Assembly (NCBI GenBank): GCA_018398585.1
Contig: JAGTTD010000019.1
Coordinates: 10,005,838-10,069,837 of the forward strand
Reading direction: 5' to 3'
Origin: Simmondsia chinensis
Lineage: Eukaryota; Streptophyta; Magnoliopsida; Caryophyllales; Simmondsiaceae
Length of the DNA: 64,000 nucleotides
The notes under the pieces: model-generated
Told to the model about the DNA's origin: nothing
The model's input: the letters and a program-made list of their open reading frames with translations, nothing else
Databases searched by the model: none
Program-made: the position numbers and the translations under genes
Shown here: positions 1 to 12,052 of the stretch, in pieces
How the letters are laid out: each line of letters opens with the position of its first letter
How positions within the stretch are numbered: the first letter of the stretch is position 1

Positions 1-702
1 TCGCTGAAATCTTTTTCCTATGGGAGTTGAACAATATGTTGTTTTCCATCCCAAAATGCATTGGGAAGATCAGAGCATACTTTTTTTATTATTTTATTGT
101 TCAATTTATTAATCTTTTCTTGAATATGTTGTTGGAGAAGCTGTTTCTCAATCTTTTGATGGTGTATTTCTTTTTGAATATGTTGAATATGTTTTTTCTT
201 ATTATGTATTAGATTTATATGTTTGAATATTACAGTTGATTGTAAAAGAATTAGATCTCTTTGTTGAATTGGGTTAATGAAATGAAAGGTTACTGGGGTA
301 TCTTTGATTTTAGTATGGACTCCTTCTTTGGTGACTGTGAATGGGTAAATTTGAGTTATAAACGGGGTTCCTAATATAATTTGTTTTTGAAGATTTTTGA
401 CTAAAATAAATGAGGTTTTGAAGCATATACCATTATTGCAGATATAAGAGTTTGATCATTTGTATTTGATATTCATCCGATCTCCACTTGTTTTGCAAAG
501 ATTTTCTATCGTTTTCTCATAATATGTTGAAGGAATAAGTCCTTCTTGAATGCAATTAAGACCTGCTCCTGAATCTAATAGGGCTTGAGTTTGGATTTTA
601 TGATCTTTTGAAATATGGAGAGTTATATAGATATACCATTTCTGATATTCTATTCTATCTAATATTTGAAGAAATTCATCGTTTGAAATTGGTTCGTCTA
701 TT
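1..702 (-). pseudogene. EPRV copy B: aspartic protease region and linker to RT
   Basis: The minus-strand frames parallel the copy A protease. The catalytic DSGA is recognisable near 560-580, with the following Asp changed to Gly relative to copy A. A stop lies near 703, a few codons into the domain where copy A reads through. Bases 1-280 correspond to the low-complexity, Q/N/K-rich linker between protease and reverse transcriptase. Inactive. Confidence 0.7.
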
Positions 703-3286
703 ATTTAAATGTTCTCCAAATGAGATAGATCTGGTTCATTATTTGAATTGTTTAGCTTAGATTCTAGATATGTTAATCTTGATTCTAATTCTAAGCCTTT
801 TGATTCTAAAAGCGATAGTTTTGATTTTGATTCCAAATCTTAATATTGCATTGTTACCAATTCAGCTTGTAAATGCTTAATTTGTCCTTTCAAATCATTG
901 ATTTCTCTTTGTAAATTTTCAGTTGAAATTTGTTTGATATCTTTCAAATATCTGCTCCAGTGAAATGAGTTGTTTTGGTCTAGATATATCTTGTTCTTTG
1001 AGTATGATTTCTTTTAACTTGAGAAGATATTCTATTCTTAATTCTTAATCTTGAATTTTCTCTACTATATTTAATACCGCTTCTTTATTTGCTTTAGTTA
1101 ATATGTTGATTGATTGATTCAGATAGAAACAAATTCATTAACTTGTCTCTCAACTCTTAATCTTCTATTTCTTTATTTTTTGTTTTTATTTTGCAGTTTT
1201 TTGATAATGACAAGGGTTTTAGCATTTGTAACAAAATGGAATTCTATTTGATTTTTTCTTTGAATATTTTCTCTTATTTTTATAATATTGAGGAGATGGT
1301 TGTTAATTATATTTGTTTCTTTTTTGGCGTTTGTAGTATCTAAATTCTTGTTGAAATTTTTTCTTTTTGTATCGTTTTGAATGAGGTTTGAAATCATGGA
1401 TGCCATATTGAGCACAAAAAGAGCCTAACTCTTTCCTTGTTTGAGCTTTTTTGAGATTATTACGGAGTTTTTGTTCTTGACATAGTTTTAGTGTTTCCAT
1501 TTTGATAAAGCAAATACTTGTCCATAAGTTATATTTTGCCATGGAATTGATTGAGCTCCACAAACATCTTGAATTTTTGTTGTTATTCTTTCTGCAAATA
1601 AGTTTGGAAGTTTAGTTGCAAATCGTTTCTTTCCAAAATGGTTGATTTCCATCTTCTCTTTTGAGTACATAAGTTGGAAACATATCTTTGTACTATTGAA
1701 GGTCTTGTAATGATGGACATCTTAAATTTGTAAAAAATAGTTTTGTTGATTCTTTCTCTTCTTCTGCACTGCCAAGAAAGGCTATTGTTAGTGACCAAAC
1801 TAATGTTTTGACAGCATGTCCAACCTTTACCTTAATATGAGGAGAGTTGACATCATTTGGATCTAATGGCCTTGGTTCAGTGTGAGTATGATTGAGTGTC
1901 ATTTCTCTATCATGGTGTTGTAAGGTTTTTGTCCACCATGATTTGAGTTGTACTGAGAATCTGGCAACATTTAGTCTTGTTGCTGTTTGATTTATATTGA
2001 CAGGTTCAAATATTTCATATGCTACTACGGCTATTGCCAGTTGATTTAGAATATTTGTTATTTCATATTCTAATTTTCCATCTATGTTCTAATCATGAAT
2101 ATCTTTTCTATTAAAAGACATAGTGGTAAATTGATTTCTTTCTTCATATTGAATAGGAGGAGTTGGCCTTGGATAGTAGGTTCTTGTGGGTTGATTTTTT
2201 CAATTATTTTTTATTCGATTTATTGAAGATTTGAGATTTTCAATTGTGTTTGTCTTAAATTGTTCTTTTATTTTTTTAATTTTTGTTTCACTTAGGGATA
2301 TTGATGTTGTTTCTTCATTAGAAACTTCATCTTCTCCCTCAGAAATAGTTTGGAATGTGCGGCCACTTGTAGATGGATTGTCTGTAGTTTGAGTTTTTAA
2401 GTTATTCTTTCTATTATATAATCATAAGAGTTTTTAGTCTTTTTGAGTTTTATTTGCTCTTTATCTTTTTGTGTTAAATTGAAAAGTTGAAATGAGGGTT
2501 GTTGAATTCCTCTGAAAAATGGACTTTCTTGTTGTTGTTCCGGTTTTTGAATTAGGAAATTTGATTGGATAAAATAACTTTGAGGGACTGGCTGTGGGAA
2601 AGGTTAGATAGGAGAGTTTTGAGAAATTGGTTGTGGGATAGTTTGGATGTTTGGTGGTTGTAATTTTTGTTTATCATTAGCGTTTGATATTTTGTTGTGG
2701 ATTATATATAATTGTTCTGATCTTGTTTTGAGATTTAAAGTTTAGAAATTATTTTGTTCGTATATTTTAATTGTAGGTGCCAATTCACCTTCTTTCTCCT
2801 CTCTTCCCTGACGAAAAGGAGTGGTTGCTAGTTGTTGATTTTGGACATTGATTAATAAATTTTTATGTTGGAGGGTGTATAGATTGTCCATCTATTGTAA
2901 GCCATTCGGTTGTCAAGTCTGTATTAACAGTTATTGAGTTTTGAATAAAGATATTTGGTATTTCATTTCTATATATATATGATTGTAGCCATTTGAAAAA
3001 TGGAATATTACATTTTAATTGATTTAATTTTTTATAATAAGTTTATCTTATTTTTATCGTACTTTCTTTGGTGAAAATGTGGAAAACCCATTCTCTTTGA
3101 GCTTTATTTTGTTTGGATTCAAATTCATTGCTTAAATATTCTTTATTAATTGTAAAGTCTTTTGTTCAAACGTTTATAGAAGGTGCTCTCATTTGTACTA
3201 GTTTAATAGTCTTCTTCCCTTTGAGTAGGTAGGGATGAAGTTGAATGTTTGGATGATTCAATATATATTGTATTACTTATTGTGGT
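703..3286 (-). pseudogene. EPRV copy B: coat-protein (gag-like) region
   Basis: Minus-strand fragments match the copy A coat region in order. A conserved core lies at about 1583-2120 and a zinc-knuckle remnant near 1195-1240. The knuckle has a stop directly after its second Cys and a one-base loss before the last Cys. About 110 bp is missing near 1118 relative to copy A, removing an acidic Ser-rich stretch. No frame longer than about 90 codons survives here. Confidence 0.65.
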
Positions 3287-4132
3287 TTATTTTCTTGATC
3301 CAAACCTTGTGGTAACTTTACCATCAGGTTTTTCAATTACTTGTTGGACCTGTCTTTGGGTTAGATTTCTAGGTGGTTGAGGGTTTTCTATTTGCCAAAA
3401 ATCTGGAATTATTATCTCATTCCATTTAAGATGTTTCGGGGTTATTGTTTCAGCTTGGTCAGCTTGAACTTCAAGGAGTAACGTTTTGCCTTGAGGGGAC
3501 TGTTTAAGACATTTTGGATTATGTTGATTACCTAAAAGCCTAAAATAAATTCTACATATTAGGGCAAATCCTTTGGTGTGCTCTAATACTTGAAAATTTG
3601 GAAGGTGTATATCTAAAGTTAAAGTTTTGTGAATATGTGGATCTTGAAGGTTTACACAAAAATTAGGATAACAATTAAAATAAATTGGTTCATTATGTAA
3701 ATTCGTTTGAATAGCCGCTAGTAATGAATCATCAAATTTGAGAAATCTTTTGTCTCTTAAAGTCAAAATTACTGGTTGATCGTGTCCAATCCTTCTTAAA
3801 GGATTAACTGCTACATTAATCAGCCCATAATGTATATACTGAAATCCTTTTAAGATGTATTTTTGAATAAAGACATCAGAGAGTAATTGAACAGTTTTGG
3901 TTTCTTGGTCAATTGACATGGTTTATTCCTGTGTTTTACATGAAAAAGCCATTTTGAAATCAAAAGTTCCAATTTGATAAATTGATTCAAAACTTTCACT
4001 TGAAATGCTCCAGTTGACAAAGTCCTTGGATTTGTTGTTTCTTTGAAATTTGTTTTTAATTAATTTCCCTAGAAGAGTTTGAACTAGTACTAGGCTGTTT
4101 TGAAAACATTCTTTTAAATGGTCCGGCGACAC
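3287..4132 (-). pseudogene. EPRV copy B: leader ORF and viral movement protein
   Basis: The 210-codon frame from 3919 down to 3287 is a caulimovirid movement protein of the 30K superfamily. This family widens plasmodesmata so virus can pass between cells. Recognisable family features are the FIQKYILKGFQYIHYGL opening, a GHDQPVILTLRD strand, the PIYFNCYPNF segment and an IYFRLL segment. A 69-codon frame (4132-3923) precedes it in the same phase, separated only by a TAA stop two codons before the Met. Copy A has the same stop. This is the longest uninterrupted frame in either copy, but the downstream polyprotein is broken. Confidence 0.8.
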
Positions 4133-4399
4133 TAAACCTTGACATAATGCACAACTTTAGTTGAGCTTCAGTTGTACGAGGTTCAACAGTCACTTAACAG
4201 TCTTACCGTCTTACACTATTGAGAACGAGAACATCAGAGTAATAGTAACCGAAAAACACAACGGGAACACCTACCACGACTTATCAACGCTTACAGGCTT
4301 ACCAATGCTACACTTAGGCTTACCAACGCTCTTAATGAGTGCTTAACAATATTTTCGTGAAGTTACTGTTGAAAGCTCCTTAAACTTGACTCCAACTTG

Positions 4400-4411
4400 G
4401 CTTTGATCCTA
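4400..4411 (-). other. Degenerate tRNA-Met primer-binding site (EPRV copy B)
   Basis: At the position equivalent to the perfect primer site of copy A, the plus strand reads gctttgatccta. That is 9 of 12 matches to the complement of TGGTATCAGAGC. It marks the join between the two tandem genomes. Confidence 0.7.
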
Positions 4412-4468
4412 GGAAGGGGGCAGGATCACGGACAAATGAAGCGGGCAAAAGAAGATGAGAAAGATGGA

Positions 4469-4475
4469 CTTTATT
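4469..4475 (-). terminator. EPRV poly(A) signal AATAAAG
   Basis: On the minus strand AATAAAG lies about 225 nt downstream of the TATA box and about 60 nt before the primer site. Pararetroviruses place the poly(A) signal shortly after transcription start so that the pregenomic RNA is terminally redundant. Position and spacing fit that role; function is inferred. Confidence 0.5.
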
Positions 4476-4693
4476 GAAATACAAAAGTTAATTTACAATA
4501 GATTGAAATAAAATACAAATGCAGAAATTGAAATACAGATAAGGAACTCACAAATTGAAATTTAAGACTTGAATACAATGCTTCAAAAATAAAATTACAA
4601 AAGAAAGTGGCAAAGGAGATTTTTATGAGCTCCTGAGCCTTCCCTCTAATTACGTCTCAAACTTGCTATGCCTTGAACTGAGGCCTACTAACT

Positions 4694-4705
4694 CCTTATA
4701 AAGCC
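4694..4705 (-). promoter_or_regulatory. EPRV pregenomic-RNA promoter TATA box
   Basis: The minus strand reads GGCTTTATAAGG in the non-coding stretch between ORF2 and the primer site. It is the only good TATA box there, and a poly(A) signal and primer site follow in the right order and spacing. No leader ORF lies in between. Confidence 0.5.
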
Positions 4706-4765
4706 TTTGGAATTGAATCATATTAGAAAAAATTTGAAATCCGGGACAACTATCTTCAATAATTG

Positions 4766-6040
4766 CTATAGCATGAGACACCTATCTTGAATTATTGTGC
4801 GGTCCACAGAGATTTGAATTATTATTACAACACTTGGACAGCTGGTTGTCCTTGCTACAGAAACTGCTACAGTCTGTCTGGGCCGAATTGCAAATTTTTC
4901 GTTGTTGAGTTTATTATTGGAGGAAGTTGAACGGATCACTTTGTGGAGATCTAGCATCTTCATCTTCATTGACTTCAGAGGAGTCCTAAATGTGCTTGAG
5001 GAGCTGAGATAAACGTTCTTTTGAGATCTTGTTTTTGAACCTAGATTTTGAGGATGAGCTTGAATCTGTTGCCTTACAGTGAGTAGGCTTTGAAGGAGTG
5101 GAAGTAGGATTTGAAGAAGAGATTTGAATATCCTTGTTTTTACGATCTTTGAAAATTTTTGAAAGAATTTCAGTTGAGCAATCACGCTCAACAGTGTATT
5201 TGTCCCAACATTTGATTTTATATTCTCTTACCATTGAAAGAGGGTAAGGATGTCCGAAATTTGAACGGTATTGTAGGACCAACACAATATCCAGGGAATT
5301 TGAAAGTTTGAATGAAAACTAATTATTGTATCTAGGGGATGGTCGTCAAAATGTTTTGAGAAGATATTAAATAATGCTTGAACATTTGCAGGGAAAATGT
5401 TGTCGGAAGATCCAAAAAATCGCCACCATTTAAGAAACCATCTTGGAAAAGACCTTGATTTTTTAGTAAATAAAAAAAAAACCAAATATGGTCAAATGAC
5501 CGGAGAAGCAAAATTCTAAACCAGGCCATATTATACTATTGGTGCGTATAACTTGAAGGTTGAAACGATCGAGAAAATTATTTTGATGTATAAGCATTGA
5601 AACCAAAATCTTTGAGGTGCCATACATTTACTATTTTACAAGTTGAATACATAATCGGCCCATCTTTTTCAATTCTTTTATGTTTGATCTGGGCAGATTT
5701 TGAAGCAACTAAGATGAATTCGTAGAACTTTTGAGTTCGACATAGATTATCTGGAAATCATTGAAAATCTTTTGGAAACGTTGAACTAATAGAGCCTTGA
5801 ATTTCTTTTATTGAAAGGGGCACAAAATGCCAAGTTAAGTAAATATGCTCTAGTTGTGGTTTTGAAAAGTATTGTGCTGATTGAGTAGGGCGAATGGTAG
5901 AAGGGGATTGAATGGAAGCTGGAGGTCGTAAAGGAAAGGGGGATTTTTTTTAGGTTGCAGTTGCATAAGATATTGGTGGGAAATCATCTGCAAGAATTGA
6001 ATGCGGGTTTTGAGTGGGTATTTTAACTGAATGATTTTGA
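4766..6040 (-). pseudogene. EPRV copy A: second ORF of unknown function
   Basis: Downstream of the RNase H end the minus strand keeps protein-like composition in frames shifted near 5285 and 5530 and interrupted by stops. Readable pieces include QYFSKPQLEHIYLTWHFVPL, WFLKWWRFFGSSDNIFP and DKYTVERDCSTEILSKIF, followed by a Ser/Lys-rich tail. Some florendoviruses carry an ORF2 of unknown function in this place, which is the basis of the call. I recognise no domain and assign no function. Confidence 0.5.
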
Positions 6041-6056
6041 GGGTGTGGTTAAAGCT

Positions 6057-7380
6057 TCATTGCATAGTCATTTGGAGTTTGGAATTCTTCTTCTTCCTTT
6101 TCTTTTCTTTTTCCCTTATCCTTTGATATTTTCCTAGATGAAGGGATTGTATTGAGTTAATGCCTTGAAAAAATTCTCTTGAGAGGAAATCTGGAAGAGA
6201 ATTATTTTCTCCTTTGATAAATTCAACTTGAAAATCAAAAACTGACAAGATTGCTTGCCATCGTGCAGAGATTTGTTTTAAGACTAAATTTTTGACATCT
6301 TTTTGTAAAACTTCTTTTGCAGGTTTGCAATCAATTCTTAAAAAAAAATATTGCTATATAAATCATCTTGAAATTTTGAAATACATAAAACAATTGATAA
6401 AATTTATTTTTTGATAGTCGAATGGTTATTCTGAGGACTGATCCATAGACCTGAATGGAATCTAACTATTTGTTCTGGATTTGAGTCTAATCTTTGTTTG
6501 AATATTCCTCCATAACCTATATTTAAAGCATTTGTTTCAACAATAAGAAATGCTTCTAGGTTTGGAAGAGCTAGACCGGGACGACTCTTAACACTTTGTT
6601 TCAAGTTTAGAACTATCTTTGTATGTTCCTCTATCCAAGGAAGAGGATTTTTCTTGAGCCTTTGATAAAAGATTGACATAGTTTGTGAAGGTTTGGGAAA
6701 AAGTCAGCGATATAATTTAAGCATTCTAAAAATCTTTGTAATTGAGTTTTGTCTTTTAACTCATTTGAAAATTTATCGACGAACTCAGTTTCTCTAGCAA
6801 TTGGTTTTATTGATCCTTGAAAGATGTCATGGCCAAGGAACCTGACTTTTGTTTGAAATAATTTCATTTTAGAGGCGGATAATACTAAATCATTTCTTTT
6901 AACAACATATAAAACAATGTTTAGATGTTTGAAATATTGATCTATACTTTTTGAAAAAACGAGAATTTCATCAATTTATACTATGATAAAATCTGTACAT
7001 GGAGTGAAAATATCATTCACACGGTTTTGAAGTTCTGATAGAGCATTTTTGAGTCCAAAAGACATTACATTCCATTCGTAGTGTCCAAATGGCTGTAAAT
7101 ATTGCTTTGTAACAATCTTTTTTATTAATCTAAATTTGCCAGAAACCACTTTTTAAATCAAATTTCGAAAATATTTTTGCATCATATATTTAATCCATTG
7201 AATTACTTTGTTTAATGGCTTGTACTTGATTACTAATCTTGGAACTCCTCTTTCTTTTTCTGCTTGATTGTTGACATAAAAGGCTGAGCAACTCCATGGA
7301 GATTTTGAAAATCTCGTTTTTGCAATGTTCTAGTAATTGTTGATCATTTGAATAAGTCTAGCCCTTGTAGGAATATTTTT
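6057..7380 (-). pseudogene. EPRV copy A: reverse transcriptase and RNase H
   Basis: Reading down the minus strand, RT segments appear in order: a KFDLKSGFWQI block near 7150, the palm strand near 6965-6980, and a KMKLFQTKVRFLGHDIF block near 6830. The RNase H region (6679-6404) follows, with FLIVETNALNIGYGG. The product would copy pregenomic RNA to DNA. It is dead. The catalytic YIDD position reads stop-I-D-E, the first RNase H Asp is Asn (ETNA where ETDA is usual), and frameshifts separate the blocks. The end (6248-6057) holds an EFIKGENNSLPDFLSRE motif typical of the RNase H C-terminus. Confidence 0.8.
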
Positions 7381-7642
7381 TTTGCAGAAATCTTTTTCAT
7401 ATGGGAGTTGAACAATATGTTGTTTTCCATCTCAAAATGCATTGGAAAGATAAGAGCATACTTCTTTATTATTTTGTTGTTCAATTGATTAATCTTTTCT
7501 TGAATATGTGGTTGGAGAATTTGTTTCTCAATCTTTTGATGGTGTTTTCTTTTTGAAGATCTTGAATATGATTTTTCTTATTAAGTATTAGATTTATATG
7601 TTTGAATATTGCAGTTGATTGTAAAAGATTTAGGTCTCTTTT

Positions 7643-8098
7643 TTAAATTGGGTTAATCAAACGAAACGTTACTGGGGTATCTTTGATTTTAGTATGAACT
7701 CCTTCTTTGGTGACTATGAATGGGTAAATTTGAGTTATAAACAGGGTTCCTAATATAATTTGTTTTTGAAGATTTTTGACTAAAATAAGTAAGGTTTTGA
7801 AGCATATAGCATTATCGCAGATATAAGAGCTTGATAATTTGTGTTTGATATTCATCCTATCTCCATTGGTTGTGTGAAGATTTTCTATCGTTTTCTCATA
7901 ATATTTTGAAGGATTAAGTCCTTCTTGAATGCAATTAAGATCTGCTCCTGAATCTAATAGGACTTGAGTTTGAATTTTATGATCTTTTGAAATATGGAGA
8001 GTTATATAGATATACCATTTCTGATATTCTATTTTATTTAATTTTTGAAGAAATTTATCGTTTGAAATTGGTTCGTCTATTATTTGAATGTTCTCCAA
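7643..8098 (-). pseudogene. EPRV copy A: aspartic protease domain
   Basis: This 151-codon uninterrupted minus-strand frame contains VLLDSGADLNCIQEGL, the catalytic Asp motif of retroviral-type (pepsin-fold) proteases. A flap-like ILGTLFITQIYPF stretch lies downstream. In caulimovirids this domain cleaves the polyprotein between coat protein and reverse transcriptase. It lies between the coat fragments (8283 and above) and the RT (below 7380), as expected. The frame starts inside what would be the polyprotein, so its Met is not a true start. Confidence 0.8.
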
Positions 8099-8282
8099 AT
8101 GAGATAGATCTAGTTCATTATTTGAATTGTTTGGCTTAGATTATAGATATGTAAATCTTGATTCTAATTCTATGCCTTTTTATTCTAAAAGCGATAGTTT
8201 TGATTTTGATTACAAATCTTGATATTGCATTGTTACCAATTCAGCTTGTAAATACTTAATTTGTCAAATCATTAATTTCTCT

Positions 8283-10940
8283 TTATAAATCTCCAGTTGA
8301 AATTTGTTTGATTAAATTTGGAGCAGGATATCTTTTAAATATCTGTTCCAGTGAAATGGGTTGTTTTGTTCTAGATATCTCTTGTTCTTTAAATATGATT
8401 TCTTTTAACTTGAGAAGATATTCTTTTCTTAGTCTTTGATCTTGAATTTTCTCTACTATATCTAATAGCACTTCTTTATTTGCGTTTGTTAATATGTTAA
8501 TTGATTTGAATTTACACGGACAATATTCTTGAGTTGAACTAAAAGATGCACTTTCATTATCTGAATCTTCTTGAATTTCGAAAATATAATCTTCCTTGTC
8601 AAAACTGGATTCATGTATATACAAATTCATTAACTTGCCTCTCAAAACTTCATCTTCTGTTTCATTGATTTTTTGTTTCATTTTGTAGTTTTTTTTATAA
8701 TGACCTGGCTTTTTGCATTTATAGCAAATTGGAATTCTATTTGATTTTTTCTTTGAATATTTCCTCTTATTTTTATAATATTGAGGAGGTGGTTGTTGAT
8801 CATATTTGTTTCTCTTTTGGCATTTGCAGTACCAAAATTCTTGTTGAAATTTTTTCTTTTTGTACTGTTTGAAGGAGGTTTGAAATCATGGATGCCATAT
8901 TGAGCACAAAAAGAGCCTAACTTTTTCCTTGTTTGAGCTTTTTTGAGATTATTGCGGAGTTTTTATTATTGACATAGTTTTAATGCTTCCTTTTTGATAA
9001 AAATAAATAACCGTCCATAAGTTATATTTTGCCATGGAATTGATTGAGTTCCACAAACATCCTGAATTTTTGTCATTATTCTTTCTGTAAATAATTTTGA
9101 AAGTTTAGTTATAAATCTTTTTTTTCCAAAGTGGTTGATTTCCATCATCTCTTTTGAGTACATGAGTTAGAAACATATCTTTGTACCATCGAAAGTCTTG
9201 TAATGATGGACAGCTTAAATTTGTTAAAATTGTTTGATTCTTTCTTTCCATCTGCACTGCCAAGAAGGGCTACTGTTATTGACCAAATTAATGTTTCGAC
9301 AGCATCTTCAACCTCTACCTCAATATAAGGAGAGTTGACATCAATTGGATCTAATGGCTTTGTTTCAATGTGAGTATGATTGAGTATCATTTCTCTTTCA
9401 TGGTGTTGTAAGGTTTTTGTCCACCATGATTTGAGTTGTCCTGAGAATCCGGCAACAATTAGTCTTGCTGCTATTTGATTTGTATTGACAGGTTCAAATG
9501 TTTCATACGCTACTGTGGCCATTGCCATTTGATTTAGAGTATTTATTACTTCATATTCTGATTTTTCATCTATGTTCCAATCATGGATATCTTTTCCATT
9601 AAAAGACATAGTGGTAAATTGATTTCTTTCTTCACATTGAATATCGGGAGGAGTTGCCCTTGGATAGTAGGTTCTTGTGGGTTGATTTTTTCAATTTTTT
9701 TTTTTTTTTGATTTACCGAAGATTCGGGATTTTCAATTATGTTTGTGTTAAACTGTTCTTCTATTTTTTGGATTTCTGTTTCACTTAGGGATATTGATGA
9801 TGTTTCTTCATCAAAAACTTCCTCTTCTCCCTAAGAAATAGTTTGTATTATGGGGCCACTTGTAGATGGATTGTCTGCTAATTTGAGTTTTTGAGTTATT
9901 CTTTTTATTATATCATCATCAGAGTTTTTAGTCTTTTTGAGTCTTAATTGTTCTTTATCTTTTTGAGTTAAATTGAAAGATTGAAATGAAGGTTGTTGAA
10001 TTACTCTAAAACATGGGCTTTCTCATGGTCGTTCCGATTTTTGAATTTGGAAATTTGATTGGATAAAATAACTTTAAGGGACTGGCCGTGGGAAAGGTTG
10101 GACAGGATAGTTTTGAGAAACTGGTTGTGGGATGGTTTGGACGATCGTGGTTGTAATTTTTGTTTATTATAGGCATTTGATATTTTGTTGTGGATTATAT
10201 ATAATGGTTCTGATATTGTTTTGAGATTTAAAGTTTGAAAATTATTTTGTTCGTATATTTTAATTGTAAGTGCCGATTCACCTTCTTTCTCCTCTCTTCC
10301 CCAACGAAAAGGAGTGGCTACTAGTTGTTGATTTTAGACATTAATTAATAAATTTTTTGTTGGAGGGTGTACAGATTGGATAATCTGTCCATCTGTTGTA
10401 AGCCATTTGGTTGTTAATTCTGTATTAACATTGAGTTTTGAATGAAGGGATTCGGTATTTCATTTCTTGATGTATATGATTGTAGCCATTTAAAAAATGG
10501 AATATTACATTTTAATTGATTTGATTCTTTGTAATAAGTTTCTCTTATTTTTATTGTACTTTCTTTGGTGAAAATTTGGAAAACCCATTCTCGTTGAGCT
10601 TTATTTTGTTTGGATTCAAATTCATTGCTTAAATATTCTTTATTAATTGTAAAGTCTTTTGTTAAAACGTTTATAGAAGATGCTCTCATTTGAGAGGCTT
10701 TTGGAGAATCAGGGTTTGAAAAGGTTTAGTTTGGAAAATTGTTTTAGCTAGAGGAGGATTAAAACATATTCCTCTGAACCTTGTTGTATCTGTACTAGTT
10801 TGATAGTCTTCTTCCCTTTGAGTAGGTAGGGATGAAGTTGAATGCTTGGATGATTCAGTGTATATTGTATTACTTATTCTGGTTTGTTTTCCTATCCAAA
10901 CCTAACTTTACCATCAAGTTCTTCAATTATTTGTTGGACC
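8283..10940 (-). pseudogene. EPRV copy A: coat protein with zinc knuckle
   Basis: There are three readable segments. At 10689-10414 an N-terminal piece is seen. At 9609-9145 a 154-codon capsid core contains ARLIVAGFSGQLKSWW, the gag-like signature of caulimovirid coat proteins. At 8681-8283 an acidic, Ser-rich helical region (SFDKEDYIFEIQEDSDNE) is followed by a Lys/Glu-rich helix. Between the core and this tail, about 8687-8728, a CCHC knuckle reads CYKCKKPGHYKKN with its last Cys changed to Tyr. The surrounding frames contain stops and shifts. The product would encapsidate the viral genome. Confidence 0.72.
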
Positions 10941-10950
10941 TGTCTTTGGG

Positions 10951-11742
10951 TTAGATTTTAGGTGGTTGAGGGTTTTCTATTTGCCAAAAATCTGGAATGG
11001 TTCTCTCATTCCATTTAAGACGTTTCAGGGTTATTATTTTAGCTTGGTTAGCTTGAACTTCAAGGAGTAACGTTTCTCCTTGAGGGGACTGTTTGAGATA
11101 TTTTGGATTACGTTGACTACTTAAAAGCCTAAAATAAATTCTACATATTAGGGCAAATCCTTTTGTGTTCTTTAATACATGAAAATTTGGAAGGTGTATA
11201 TCTAAAGTTAACGTTTTGAGAATATGTGGATCTTGAAGGTCTACACAAAAATTAGGATAATAGTTAAAATAAATTGGTCCGTTATGTAAATTTGTTTGAA
11301 TAGCAGCTAGTAATGAATCAAATTTGACAAATCTTTTGTCTCTTAAAGTCAACATTATTTGTTGATCATGTCCAATACTTTTTAAAGGATTAACTGATAT
11401 TTGAATCAACCCATAATGTATATATTGAAATCCTTTTAAAATATATTTTTGAATAAAGACATCAGAGAGCAACCGAACAGTTTTGGTTTCTTGGTCAATT
11501 GACATTGTTTATTCATGTGTTTTACATGAAAAGGCCATTTTGAAATCAAAAGTTCCAATTTGAAAAATTGATTCAAAATTTTCACTTGAAATGCTCCAGT
11601 TCACCAAGTCCTTTGGATTTGTTGTTTCTTTTGAAATTTCTTTTGAATTAGCTGCCCTAGAAGAGTTTGAACTGGTATTGGGCTGTTTTGAAAACTTTCT
11701 TTTAAATGGTTCGGTGACACTAAACCTTGACATAATATGCAA
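10951..11742 (-). pseudogene. EPRV copy A: leader ORF and viral movement protein
   Basis: The 184-codon frame from 11505 matches the copy B movement protein along its length but ends earlier, after IENPQPPKI, where copy B continues. 30K-superfamily features are kept (YILKGFQYIHYGL, LTLRDKRF, PIYFNYYPNF). The preceding 77 codons (11742-11509) are in phase and end in a TAA two codons before the Met, exactly as in copy B. The leader between the primer site and 11742 holds no other frame. Confidence 0.8.
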
Positions 11743-11954
11743 CTTCAGTTGAGCTTCAGTTGTACGAGTCTTACACTGTTGAGAACAGAAACATCAGAGT
11801 AACAGTATCGGGAACATTCAACGGGAACACCTACCACGGCTTACCAACGCTTATGGGCTTACCGATGCTACACTCAGGCTTACTAACACTCCTATGCTTA
11901 ACAGTATTTTCATGAAATTACTGTTGAAAGCTCCTTAAACTCGACTCTAAATTA

Positions 11955-11966
11955 GCTCTGATACCA
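11955..11966 (-). other. tRNA-Met primer-binding site (EPRV copy A)
   Basis: The plus strand reads gctctgatacca, so the minus strand is TGGTATCAGAGC, a 12/12 match to the initiator tRNA-Met primer site used by Caulimoviridae. It fixes the genome start and orientation, and by comparison with 4400-4411 the unit length of about 7.55 kb. Confidence 0.9.
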
Positions 11967-12022
11967 GGAAGGGGGCAGGATCGTGGACAAAAGAAGTAGG
12001 CAGAAGAAGATGAAAAAGATGA

Positions 12023-12052
12023 GATAGATATATACATATACATGTATAAATA
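12023..12052. repeat. TA-rich filler at EPRV/copia junction
   Basis: About 30 bp of alternating TA/CA/TG-rich sequence lies between the last base similar to copy B (about 12022) and the first base of the copia LTR (12053). It belongs to neither element. Confidence 0.6.

Larger units (their letters stand above)
1..4411 (-). mobile_element. Endogenous pararetrovirus copy B (partial, Caulimoviridae, florendovirus-like)
   Basis: This is the downstream member of a head-to-tail pair. It parallels copy A over its whole length: base 1 corresponds to about 7380 and its movement-protein start at 3919 to 11505. By eye it is roughly nine-tenths identical, with two deletions of about 100 bp relative to A (near 1118 and 3190). 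Order on the minus strand is leader, movement protein, coat-protein region, then protease. The reverse transcriptase part would lie beyond the window start. The domain order is that of a caulimovirid polyprotein. Frames are heavily interrupted, so it is a relic and not an expressible genome. Confidence 0.85.
4412..12022 (-). mobile_element. Endogenous pararetrovirus copy A (about one full genome)
   Basis: From its primer-binding site (11955-11966) to that of copy B (4400-4411) this copy spans about 7.55 kb, the size expected of a caulimovirid genome. On the minus strand it carries leader, movement protein, coat protein with a zinc knuckle, aspartic protease, reverse transcriptase, RNase H, a second ORF of unknown function, then a TATA box and poly(A) signal. 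This is the florendovirus-like plan of one polyprotein plus one extra ORF. The right end stops at about 12022, where a short TA-rich stretch joins a truncated copia LTR. Stops, frameshifts and substituted catalytic residues occur in every domain. Confidence 0.88.
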
